Source of the DNA: Thalassospira profundimaris
GTDB taxonomy: Bacteria; Pseudomonadota; Alphaproteobacteria; Rhodospirillales; Thalassospiraceae
Direction of reading: 5' to 3'
DNA length: 60,225 nucleotides
Assembly: GCF_003326755.1 (NCBI RefSeq)
Contig: NZ_JPWH01000027.1
Span: 1-60,225 of the forward strand
Part shown: positions 17,734 through 27,671 of the stretch, piece by piece
Position numbering within the stretch: position 1 is the first letter of the stretch
Layout: every line of letters starts with the position of its first letter
Program-made: the position numbers and the translations under genes
Notes under the pieces: model-generated
What the model was told of the DNA's origin: nothing
Database searches by the model: none
The model's input: only the letters and a program-made list of their open reading frames with translations

Positions 17734-18762
17734 GTGACCGCTGCGACCAAAATAGCCAACCCGCGTGACATTGCCCAAAACACGATGGCCATGATTACGG
17801 ATCTCAACCTGCAACCAACCCCGCAGGTGTATCACGTTTTTTATGCCTATCTTGCCGACGAAATTTCAGAACTCAGCCAGATCATCCGGGTTTTGGTGCG
17901 CAATACACAGGACCTGAACGAAGAAACCGTTTACCGGCTGTATCACAAATATCTGGGCGTTGGCGCCGTTGACAAACAGTTGACGGCCGGTGTCGCCGGA
18001 TTACAGGCTGCTGTTGAACTGGTTGAGGATGCGGTTGATGAAGTCCTGCGCGAGACCGAGGGGTTTTGCTCGCATCTTGATAATGCCGCGACCCGGTTCA
18101 ATGATGACAGTATCACCATTGATGAAGTCCGCGAGGTCACATCTGAACTTGCATCCACCACAAACAACACCCGCCAGCGATGTGTGGAGTTTCAGGGGTC
18201 ACTGGAACATTATCATGGCGAGGTTCGTCGTGTGCGCAACGAGCTTGAACTTGTCCGCCGCGATGCCCTGACCGACACGCTAACCGGCATTGCCAACCGT
18301 AAAATGTTTGACGCCTCGTTGCGGGAGGCTGTGACCAACAGCATGGAAACGGGCAATCCGCTGACCCTGCTGATGATCGACATTGACCGCTTCAAACATT
18401 TTAACGACACCTACGGCCACCGTGCGGGCGACGGCGTACTAAAGGAAGTGGCACGCGTTCTGGTAAACTCCACCAAAGGGGCCGATACCGTTGCCCGCTA
18501 TGGCGGCGAGGAATTTGCCATCATCCTGCCCGATACCACCCCTGAAAACGCCGAAAAACTGGCCGAAAAACTACGCCAGAATGTTTCCGTCCGGCGCATA
18601 CGCAACAAAAAAACCGGCAAGGATTTCGGGCAATTGACTGTCTCTATCGGTCTTAGTGGCCTGAAACTCGGTGAAAATATTCTTGAATTCATCGACCGGG
18701 CGGATGAGGCCCTTTATCGTGCCAAACAGGCCGGACGCAATACCTGCATCCGCCTTGACTGA
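17734..18762 (+). CDS. Cytoplasmic diguanylate cyclase (GGDEF)
   Basis: A 342-residue protein. The N-terminal 170 residues are helical with no membrane segment and no recognised sensor fold. The C-terminal GGDEF domain begins DALTDTLTGIANRKMFDA; the active-site loop is RYGGEEF, preceded by the metal aspartate in LMIDIDRFKHFNDTYGH. It should make c-di-GMP from two GTP. The autoinhibitory RxxD site is replaced by KGAD, so product inhibition may be weak. GTG start. Monocistronic in appearance. Confidence 0.92.
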   Translation: MTAATKIANPRDIAQNTMAMITDLNLQPTPQVYHVFYAYLADEISELSQIIRVLVRNTQDLNEETVYRLYHKYLGVGAVDKQLTAGVAGLQAAVELVEDAVDEVLRETEGFCSHLDNAATRFNDDSITIDEVREVTSELASTTNNTRQRCVEFQGSLEHYHGEVRRVRNELELVRRDALTDTLTGIANRKMFDASLREAVTNSMETGNPLTLLMIDIDRFKHFNDTYGHRAGDGVLKEVARVLVNSTKGADTVARYGGEEFAIILPDTTPENAEKLAEKLRQNVSVRRIRNKKTGKDFGQLTVSIGLSGLKLGENILEFIDRADEALYRAKQAGRNTCIRLD

Positions 18763-19093
18763 CCCATTCTGATTGCCCGTCCCGTTCTGCCTGAGACTCC
18801 CCCATATGCAGTGACATGTTTTGCCAGGGTGGCATCAAGGCGATAAAGCAGCAGCATTATTGGAATTTCACAAAAAACGTCACGGTTTCCCGTTTTCTGG
18901 CGCGGTGTTGCCGATTGTCCGAAAACTGCCAAAAGGCGAATATGGCGATTGCAAAACGTGACGGGAACAAGTTATTTTTGGTTCTGCAAGGCGTTATGTA
19001 TAATCTGGCATCAGCAGAGAACAGGCCCCTGCCGACAAAAAGAATCAAACAAGCGTCTGCAAAGACAGGCCTTTAACGGGCGGAACCAGCACG

Positions 19094-20128
19094 ATGAACA
19101 AGCAGATACGCGAACGCAAACTTGACCTTCAGCACAAGATATTCCGGACGTTTGAGGAATGCCATTTCCAGAAGTCCGACATCTCGCAAGAATCGCTGTT
19201 TGTCCTGAAAATGAGCGAAGGCTCCACCGTATCCCTGCCCTTGCGTGCGGTGTGCCGCGAATTTGGTATTGATGAAGAATCCAACGATGGCGAATTGATC
19301 GGCCTGGTCGACAAGGCGCTGGATTTTATCAATGTGCTGCGCCCGGGCGACGATTTACCGCTTGAAGTTCTGACTGGCGAAGCCTCGTGGAAGGTGGACA
19401 CGAACCATCAGCAAATCGCCTATAACCGGGTCACCATGCAGCTTGTGACCTGGATGTCGGGCAGTGAAGAACTGATCACCGACCCCGAAAAACTGATGCA
19501 GATTGCCGAAGACCCCGCCACCAAACGCAAAATCAACGATGCCTTTGACGAAGTCGCCGATAAACTGGGCATGGGCCGGGAAAACCGCGAGGAAGTCATC
19601 AATCTGGTTCATCAGGTGGCCGATGAACTGGCCTATATCGAAACCCTGCGCGAAAAATACCGCCTGGTCAAAATGGTCAATACCAAGCTCCAGGAACTCC
19701 GCCGTATTTATGCCCACGAAAAAGGAGTACTGGAAACCGTCACCCAGGTCATTCGTCTGATTGACGATGCCATGAAACAGTTTGAAACATCCTTTGACGA
19801 AATTGATGCCAATACCGGCGAGATCATGTCGGTTTTGCGCAATTTCACGACACAGCGCCAGTATATCCGCTCCAAACGCGATGATCTTTTCCGCCGCCTG
19901 CGCGCCTGGGAACCGTTATTTGACCGCTGGGTGGAACTCACGCCCGAACGCAGCCCGACAACGGTCCAGCTTGTCCGCGATACCTATCAATTCCTTGCCC
20001 CGCGTTTCATGAAGGTCAAGCAGTGGTTGATGATTACCAAGGTTCAGGATGGTGTTGCCGCCGGGCAAAATTTCAAAGATGAAAAAGAACGCATGAATGC
20101 CCTGAAGGGTAAAATGATGCAGTGGTAA
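19094..20128 (+). CDS. Conserved-looking coiled-coil protein of unknown function
   Basis: A 344-residue, charged, cytoplasmic protein. I do not recognise a family. The first 110 residues look alpha/beta (ESLFVLKMSEGSTVSLPLRA), followed by long helices rich in Glu, Arg and Lys (residues about 150-280, e.g. YIETLREKYRLVKMVNTKLQ), suggesting a coiled coil. No signal peptide or membrane segment. Coding composition is clean through its length and the ATG follows a purine-rich stretch (GGAACCAGCACG). No operon partner: 331 bases upstream hold no gene. Confidence 0.75.
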   Translation: MNKQIRERKLDLQHKIFRTFEECHFQKSDISQESLFVLKMSEGSTVSLPLRAVCREFGIDEESNDGELIGLVDKALDFINVLRPGDDLPLEVLTGEASWKVDTNHQQIAYNRVTMQLVTWMSGSEELITDPEKLMQIAEDPATKRKINDAFDEVADKLGMGRENREEVINLVHQVADELAYIETLREKYRLVKMVNTKLQELRRIYAHEKGVLETVTQVIRLIDDAMKQFETSFDEIDANTGEIMSVLRNFTTQRQYIRSKRDDLFRRLRAWEPLFDRWVELTPERSPTTVQLVRDTYQFLAPRFMKVKQWLMITKVQDGVAAGQNFKDEKERMNALKGKMMQW

Positions 20129-20273
20129 CACTTAAAGCTCTATTTCCCTTTGGATAAACGGGTTTTTCCCGTGCGCAACACACGATCCTGGCCTGAAAAA
20201 CACACCGTCACACATCGTGTATGCCAGCCGGATAGCCAGCCAATCGGCCAACCATCCCAAAAGCGATTTGTTT

Positions 20274-20591
20274 TTAACTTTTGGTGATTTTAATCGCGAT
20301 ATTGCCTTCAAGAACCGTCAGCGCCTTTTTGGCGGAAACCGGCATTGGAACCCGCTGTTCGATACAAAAGGCAATCAGGGCGGCGGCAAGCTCTGCACCG
20401 GATGACGGAATAAAAAGAGAATGCCCGTCATCGGGGAGAAGCTCCAGCGTCACAACGATTTCCGGGCTGGTGGTGATTTTAAGCTTTCCTATCTGACCGG
20501 CTGGCAGTGGCTTTCCAATACGGCGACGGTGCCCTGTAATGGCCTTGATGACTTCAAAATTTTCAAAAATAATACAGCGTAATTCACGCAT
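20274..20591 (-). CDS. Small hypothetical protein
   Basis: About 105 residues from MRELRCIIFENFEVIKAI, with GGGGGAAAG upstream; an ATG 16 codons earlier (20639) is less likely. The product looks folded (alpha/beta, with LKITTSPEIVVTLELLPDDG and AALIAFCIEQRVPMP) and ends in ALTVLEGNIAIKITKS. The middle carries TGHRRRIGKPLPAG. No motif or family recognised, no membrane segment. Downstream is the convergent coiled-coil gene; the 339 bases upstream (20592-20930) show no gene. Confidence 0.65.
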   Translation of the reverse strand: MRELRCIIFENFEVIKAITGHRRRIGKPLPAGQIGKLKITTSPEIVVTLELLPDDGHSLFIPSSGAELAAALIAFCIEQRVPMPVSAKKALTVLEGNIAIKITKS

Positions 20592-20930
20592 CCGTTGCTT
20601 TCCCCCATACTGGGCGGACCGCTGGGCATCGCGGGCCATCCGTCACTCTTATCTGCACACCGTGCCGCCAACATCCCCCGCAAACACGCCGCACGCCAGG
20701 GCCATGCCGTGTCTTTGACACTCCCGACACGTCCGGCGCAGACATGCCTTCACTCAACTGTAGTCCATTTTGTCGGTCGGGGAATAGCCCAAAGACGTTG
20801 CAAACCCTGCCTTTTCGCGTTTCCTATCCTTACAAACAGGGTCACACGGCATTTTTCCGGCAGGATCGCGCAGGACAGGGACTGTGAAAAAAGGACTGAA
20901 AGACAGATGACAGGCCTGGCGTCGCAAACC

Positions 20931-21563
20931 CTAACTTGATGCCAGCCAGATCCCGACACCGATCATCAATGTCCCGGCAATACGGTTCAGAATGCGGACG
21001 TTACCGCTTTTTTCCAAAAAGTGTCGCAGCGATTTTCCACCCGTTGCGTACAGGATCAGGCACCCCAGTTCGGTGATCAGCAAAATTGTCACCAGAAGGG
21101 AAAGCTGCGGCATGATGGGTTGATCGACATGAATAAAGGGCGGCAGCAAGGACACCATAAAGGCCCAGCCCTTGGGATTGGCAATGGCGGTGACAAAGCC
21201 CTGGCTTGCCAATGCCGCCGCCTTTGCCGGTTTGCCCGCCGTCATACCGGCCGCGGCATCAAGCGACAGGGCCATGCGCCCGCGCGACCGCCACATCTGA
21301 ATGCCCAAATAGGCCAGATACCCCCCGCCAACATATTTGAACACGGCAAAAACCGCCGGATATTCCAGCATTACCGCCGCAACGCCAAGTGCGGCCGACA
21401 ACGCAACAATAGCCACACCAACCAACTCGCCCGCCATCATCCAGAAAGTCCGGCGCACACCAATGGTCATCCCCATTGTCAGCGCGAGCGTCATGCACAT
21501 GCCTGGCGTGATGGAGACAAAAAAGGCGGTTGGAACAAAGGCTGCCAAAAGCGACAGATTCAT
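20931..21563 (-). CDS. LysE/RhtB-family amino-acid exporter
   Basis: A 210-residue inner-membrane protein with about six hydrophobic segments. The N-terminal FVSITPGMCMTLALTMG contains the TPG motif common to LysE/RhtB exporters, followed by YLAYLGIQMWRSRG and FVTAIANPKGWAFMVSLLPPF, both diagnostic. Members export amino acids such as lysine, threonine or homoserine lactone; which one cannot be told. It lies divergent to leuA, with 600 bases between. Confidence 0.92.
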   Translation of the reverse strand: MNLSLLAAFVPTAFFVSITPGMCMTLALTMGMTIGVRRTFWMMAGELVGVAIVALSAALGVAAVMLEYPAVFAVFKYVGGGYLAYLGIQMWRSRGRMALSLDAAAGMTAGKPAKAAALASQGFVTAIANPKGWAFMVSLLPPFIHVDQPIMPQLSLLVTILLITELGCLILYATGGKSLRHFLEKSGNVRILNRIAGTLMIGVGIWLASS

Positions 21564-21930
21564 TTTTTACATCCAGTTTAAAAAATCGGCCTGCACCTTA
21601 CGGCATATACCATGTCGGGGCTTTCGCCAACGGGTAGCACACCAGGCACATATAAACTTTTTCACACCCCGCCAGAGGGGCTTGCACCCACCCCAAACCG
21701 GCGCATAATCAATTGTGCGCACAGTGTGCCCCAGGCACATTGGCAAAAACGCGCAAAAAATACGCGAGAAGAGTACAAAAATTACTTGACCTGATCGCTC
21801 ATGACGTTGACATTAACGCATCAATCAACAGTGATTTCACCTGATCAGAAGACCGATGTTCGCAGAGCAGACCATTCATATTAATCGCGCCACATGCGCC
21901 GTTGCCATTTTGGCAAACGGGCGTGCGATT

Positions 21931-22005
21931 ATGTCTGATGCGCTTCTCCTATCGGGTCTTCTAGGTTGTGCCGCTCGCGGGTCGCTACGACTTACCCGCC
22001 CCTGA
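21931..22005 (+). CDS. leuL: Leucine-rich leader peptide upstream of leuA
   Basis: A 24-residue frame with seven leucines (positions 5, 6, 7, 10, 11, 19, 21), three of them the usually rare CTA codon. It lies 161 bases upstream of the leuA start, on the same strand. The leucine codons 21943-21963 sit within RNA that can pair downstream, and the stop codon lies in the base of a long stem. This is the layout of ribosome-mediated attenuation of leucine biosynthesis: stalling at Leu codons when charged tRNA-Leu is scarce would change the fold. The ribosome site is weak (GGGCG). Confidence 0.75.
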   Translation: MSDALLLSGLLGCAARGSLRLTRP

Positions 22006-22069
22006 GCGTTCCACCCGAGGCCACCATACCCGATAAACCGGTATGAAACGTCGCCTCGCAGCTCAGGGG
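21950..22069 (+). promoter_or_regulatory. Alternative RNA structures of the leu leader (attenuator)
   Basis: Pairings seen: GCGGGT/ACCCGC hairpin inside the leader peptide (21977-21999); TATCGGGT (21950-21957, over Leu codons) with ACCCGATA (22028-22035); and a nested stem CCCCTGAGC/GCTCAGGGG (21999-22007, 22061-22069), CGAGGC/GCCTCG (22016-22021, 22053-22058), CATACC/GGTATG (22025-22030, 22040-22045). The second and third are mutually exclusive. No T-run follows the large stem, so the end effect may be Rho or translation rather than intrinsic termination. The rest of 21564-22166 shows no gene. Confidence 0.65.
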
Positions 22070-22166
22070 AACCAGCCGCGCCGCATTTCAGGCCCGCATT
22101 GAATTTCCGATTATTTTCATATGATTACAGGGCATTCTGGCCCAACCAAAAACAGGAAACGAAGTC

Positions 22167-23720
22167 ATGGCAAGTTCGCAAGACAACCGCGTCGTCATTT
22201 TTGACACCACCCTGCGTGATGGAGAGCAATCCCCCGGCGCGTCAATGTCGCTCGATGAAAAACTGCGTGTTGCCCAGGCGCTGGCGGAACTGAAGGTCGA
22301 TGTCATCGAAGCCGGTTTCGCCATTGCCTCGAACGGGGATTTCCGTTCTGTCAATGAGATCGCCAAACAGATCAAAGGCCCGACCATTTGTTCGCTGGCC
22401 CGTGCCACCAAAGGCGACATTGAACGCGCTGGCGAAGCCCTGGTTCCGGCAGAACAGAAACGCATTCACACCTTCATTTCCACAAGCCCCCTGCATATGA
22501 AATACAAATTGCAGATGGAGCCGGAACGCGTGCTGGAAAAAGTAAGCGAAAGCGTTTCCTTTGCCCGACGCTTTACCGATGATGTGGAATGGTCGGCCGA
22601 AGATGGTTCGCGCACCGACCACGATTTTCTGTGCCGCTGCGTTGAAGCCGCGATTGAAGCCGGTGCCACCACGATCAACATTCCCGATACCGTTGGTTAC
22701 ACCACGCCAAGCGAATATGCCGCGATCATGACCATGCTGTTCAATCGTGTGCCCAATATCGACAAGGCCATCCTGTCAGTACATTGCCACAACGATTTGG
22801 GGCTGGCGGTTGCCAATTCGCTGGCCGCGGTTCAGGCCGGTGCCCGCCAGATTGAATGCACCATTAACGGTTTGGGCGAACGTGCGGGGAATGCCGCACT
22901 GGAAGAAATCCTGATGGCGCTGCAAACCCGCAACGATGTCATGCCCTATTCCACCGGGCTGGATTCCACTAAAATCATGAATGCCTCGCGTCTGGTTTCC
23001 GCCGTCTCGGGCTTTGTGGTACAACCCAACAAAGCCATTGTTGGTGCCAATGCCTTTGCCCATGAAAGCGGCATTCATCAGGACGGCTATCTGAAACACG
23101 CCGAAACCTATGAAATCATGAAGCCCGAAACCATTGGCCTGAACAAGTCCAGCCTGGTGATGGGCAAGCATTCCGGTCGCCATGCCTTCAAGGAAAAGCT
23201 CAAGGAACTGGGCTTTGGCGAAATGGGCGACAATGCCGTCCAGGATGCGTTTGACCGCTTCAAGGAACTGGCAGACAAGAAAAAAGAAGTTTACGACGAC
23301 GATATCGTCGCTCTGGTCGATGATGGCCTGCGCGATAACGAACATATCAAGTTTGTCTCGCTGGGCGTGGTTTGCGGTTCCAAGGGCCCGCAGGTGGCCG
23401 AACTGGAACTGACGGTGAATGGCGAAAGCAAAACCGCCAAAACCACCGGTGACGGCCCGATTGACGCCACCTTTAACGCCATTCAGGAAATTTATCCGCA
23501 CAATGAATGGCAATTGAAGCTCTATCAGGTGCACGCCGTAACCGAGGGCACCGATGCCCAGGCACAGGTAACCGTCAAACTGGAAGGCGATGGTCGTACC
23601 GTGATCGGCAATGCCTCAAGCACCGATACGGTTGTGGCCTCCTGCATGGCCTATGTCACGGCGGTCAACAAACTGATCCTCAAAAGCCAGAAAACCGCGC
23701 CGGATGCCATCGCCTCGTAA
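22167..23720 (+). CDS. leuA: 2-isopropylmalate synthase
   Basis: A 517-residue enzyme condensing acetyl-CoA with 2-oxoisovalerate, the committed step of leucine synthesis. TIM-barrel domain with FDTTLRDGEQSPGASM (divalent metal Asp and catalytic Arg), SVHCHNDLGLAVANSLAA (metal His and Asn) and GLGERAGNAALEEILMAL; HESGIHQDG follows in subdomain II. The C-terminal regulatory domain (about residues 390-517), which binds leucine for feedback inhibition, is present. Class LeuA of about 515 residues. Expression is probably controlled by the leader peptide upstream, and a strong terminator follows, so it is likely a single-gene unit. Confidence 0.97.
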   Translation: MASSQDNRVVIFDTTLRDGEQSPGASMSLDEKLRVAQALAELKVDVIEAGFAIASNGDFRSVNEIAKQIKGPTICSLARATKGDIERAGEALVPAEQKRIHTFISTSPLHMKYKLQMEPERVLEKVSESVSFARRFTDDVEWSAEDGSRTDHDFLCRCVEAAIEAGATTINIPDTVGYTTPSEYAAIMTMLFNRVPNIDKAILSVHCHNDLGLAVANSLAAVQAGARQIECTINGLGERAGNAALEEILMALQTRNDVMPYSTGLDSTKIMNASRLVSAVSGFVVQPNKAIVGANAFAHESGIHQDGYLKHAETYEIMKPETIGLNKSSLVMGKHSGRHAFKEKLKELGFGEMGDNAVQDAFDRFKELADKKKEVYDDDIVALVDDGLRDNEHIKFVSLGVVCGSKGPQVAELELTVNGESKTAKTTGDGPIDATFNAIQEIYPHNEWQLKLYQVHAVTEGTDAQAQVTVKLEGDGRTVIGNASSTDTVVASCMAYVTAVNKLILKSQKTAPDAIAS

Positions 23721-23767
23721 ACACGCGAAGCCGGCTGAATATTTCAGCTTCATCTGATGCTTTTGCC

Positions 23768-23799
23768 AGCGGGCGGCCAAACAGGCCGCCCGCTTTTTT
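23768..23799 (+). terminator. Strong intrinsic terminator after leuA
   Basis: AGCGGGCGGCC (23768-23778) pairs perfectly with GGCCGCCCGCT (23784-23794) across AAACA and is followed by T residues. It lies 48 bases past the leuA stop. Confidence 0.95.
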
Positions 23800-25780
<1,981 letters not shown>

Positions 25781-25799
25781 GGTTTGTGTGGGAAAATCT

Positions 25800-25841
25800 A
25801 CGCCGGGCCGCATCCTTGACTGGACGCGACTCGGCGTTTTT
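25800..25841 (+). terminator. Possible partial terminator between mreB and mreC
   Basis: ACGCCG (25800-25805) pairs with CGGCGT (25832-25837), with an inner TCC/GGA pairing, and runs into TTTTTATTATT. It is weaker than the other terminators here and would allow read-through into mreC. Confidence 0.5.
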
Positions 25842-25900
25842 ATTATCATTGTTCGCGACGAAGAGTTTTTCGACGACACGCGGGGAATACGGGGAAAAAC

Positions 25901-26917
25901 GTGGCACAACATAGTGGTCCACAACAGCGCATTTTTTCGCCGATCCGTACGGCACTTCACCGGTTTGCGTTCATTCTGCTGATTGTTTCGTGTTTTGCCC
26001 TGATGTTGCTGGGCAAGGCCGACACGGTTTTGATCGAACGTATCCGCGGCGCGGCCGTTGATCTGGTGTCACCGATCATGAGCCTGGCTGCCCGCCCGGC
26101 TGCCAGCATTGATGATGTGACCAGCCGTATTGAAAGTTTTGCCAATCTTTACGAGGAAAACCTGCGTCTGCGTGAAGAAAACCGCGAATTGCTGGCCTGG
26201 CAGCAAATTGCGCGGAACCTGAACTATGAAAACAAACGGCTGCGCGAACTGACCCATTTTGCCAACCCGCCCGCGCAGCACGAAGTCAGTGCGCGCGTCA
26301 TTGCCGATATGGGCGGCGCGTTTGCCCAAAGCATGATGATCAGTGCCGGCACCCGCGATGGCGTGCAAAAGGGCCAGGCCGTTTTGTCCGACGAGGGACT
26401 GATTGGCCGGATTGCCGATGCCGGTTATCAGGCATCGCGTGTTCTGCTGATTACCGACATCAATTCGCGCATTCCGGTCATGATCGAAAACAGCCGCGAC
26501 CGTGCCTTTCTGTCGGGGGATAATACCGACCGGCCGATCCTGACCTTCCTGACCGCCGATGCCTCTATCGCGCCGGGCGACCGGGTTTTGACATCGGGTC
26601 ATGGCGGGGCTTTTCCGCCCGGTATTCCGGTGGGGATCGTTTCGTCGGTGTCGGAAAATGCGGTGCGGGTTGCCCCGCTGTTTCGCCGCCACCAGGTGGA
26701 ATATCTGCGGGTTGTCAATTATGGGCTGGCCGGTATCCTCAAGGACCCCGATGCCCTGCATTCCATGCCGCATCTTAACCAGGAAAACCAGACCGTTAAT
26801 GGCATAGACCTTGCGACCGGTGTGGGGGTGGCCCCGCTACCCGCAGAAGATGGCACCACAGAAGACCAGCCCGGCCCCGCCAGCCCGCCATCAGGTAGTG
26901 CAGGCAGCCGACCGTGA
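25901..26917 (+). CDS. mreC: Rod-shape-determining protein MreC
   Basis: A 338-residue bitopic inner-membrane protein linking MreB to the periplasmic penicillin-binding proteins. One membrane segment (about residues 20-42), then a coiled coil (YEENLRLREENRELLAWQQI) and a periplasmic beta domain (ARVIADMGGAFAQSMMISAG, GLIGRIADAGYQASRVLLITD). The last 45 residues are a Pro/Ser/Gly-rich tail beyond the conserved core. GTG start with GGGGA upstream. Its stop overlaps the mreD start as GTGA, implying coupling. Confidence 0.96.
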   Translation: MAQHSGPQQRIFSPIRTALHRFAFILLIVSCFALMLLGKADTVLIERIRGAAVDLVSPIMSLAARPAASIDDVTSRIESFANLYEENLRLREENRELLAWQQIARNLNYENKRLRELTHFANPPAQHEVSARVIADMGGAFAQSMMISAGTRDGVQKGQAVLSDEGLIGRIADAGYQASRVLLITDINSRIPVMIENSRDRAFLSGDNTDRPILTFLTADASIAPGDRVLTSGHGGAFPPGIPVGIVSSVSENAVRVAPLFRRHQVEYLRVVNYGLAGILKDPDALHSMPHLNQENQTVNGIDLATGVGVAPLPAEDGTTEDQPGPASPPSGSAGSRP

Positions 26918-27429
26918 AACCCGGCGTATGGCAACGCCTTGACGTCATCGCAAGATCGACGGTACCGGCATTTAGCGTTTTTGTCCTGCTTTTGGTCGGA
27001 TTATTGCCCTACAGCATTCCGAAACTGGCAGATGTCACCCCTGCCCTGACACTGATGGCGGTGTTTTTCTGGGCCGTAAACCGGCCAGATCTGATGACGG
27101 GTTTTGCCGCCTTCATGCTGGGCCTGATCCAGGATTTGTTAACCGGGTTGCCGCTTGGGGTCAGTTCCCTGGTTTTTCTTCTGGTACAGGCGGCCAGCGC
27201 CAATCAGGGGCGGTTCTTTCATAACAAGGCCTTTACGGTAATGTGGTGGGGATTTGCCATTGTTGCCGGTCCGGCATTTTTGCTGCAATGGTTATTCAGC
27301 TCGGCTTTAAGTGGTGCCCTGTTGCCTTTTGTGCCGCTGATGATTAGTTACCTGATCACCGCAGGCATGTTTCCGCTGGTCGCCTGGATTTTGGTGCGCA
27401 TTCAGAACGGGCTGTTGCGCAATCTATAA
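26914..27429 (+). CDS. mreD: Rod-shape-determining protein MreD
   Basis: A 171-residue inner-membrane protein with about five hydrophobic segments; MreD partners MreC and PBP2 in the elongasome. Sequence conservation is low in this family, but length, topology, the GLIQDLLTGLPLGVSSLVFL segment and position between mreC and mrdA make the call firm. GTG start in a 4-base overlap with the mreC stop. Confidence 0.92.
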   Translation: MKPGVWQRLDVIARSTVPAFSVFVLLLVGLLPYSIPKLADVTPALTLMAVFFWAVNRPDLMTGFAAFMLGLIQDLLTGLPLGVSSLVFLLVQAASANQGRFFHNKAFTVMWWGFAIVAGPAFLLQWLFSSALSGALLPFVPLMISYLITAGMFPLVAWILVRIQNGLLRNL

Positions 27430-27671
27430 ACAGGGGCAGGATGCAGCATTCGGGCCAACTGCAAATTTGGCAATATTCATGCTGTTTCAACAACCGGGAT
27501 CATGTGGCTGTGACCCGCCATTACTGTTCTGTTGCACGCCCCGCATTTCGCGGTAAAAGCGGCCCCAGGGCCGACAAGATGGTTTTCATATCCGCCCGCC
27601 AGCGGTAAAATACATTGCCTTTGCCTGCCATGATTTGCGCATGGCAGCCGAACACGGATACCGACCTACCA

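Noticed and set aside
21781..21840. TTGACA at 21807-21812 as a leuA promoter -35 element
   Set aside because: At the usual spacing only AGTGAT is found as -10, too weak to call.
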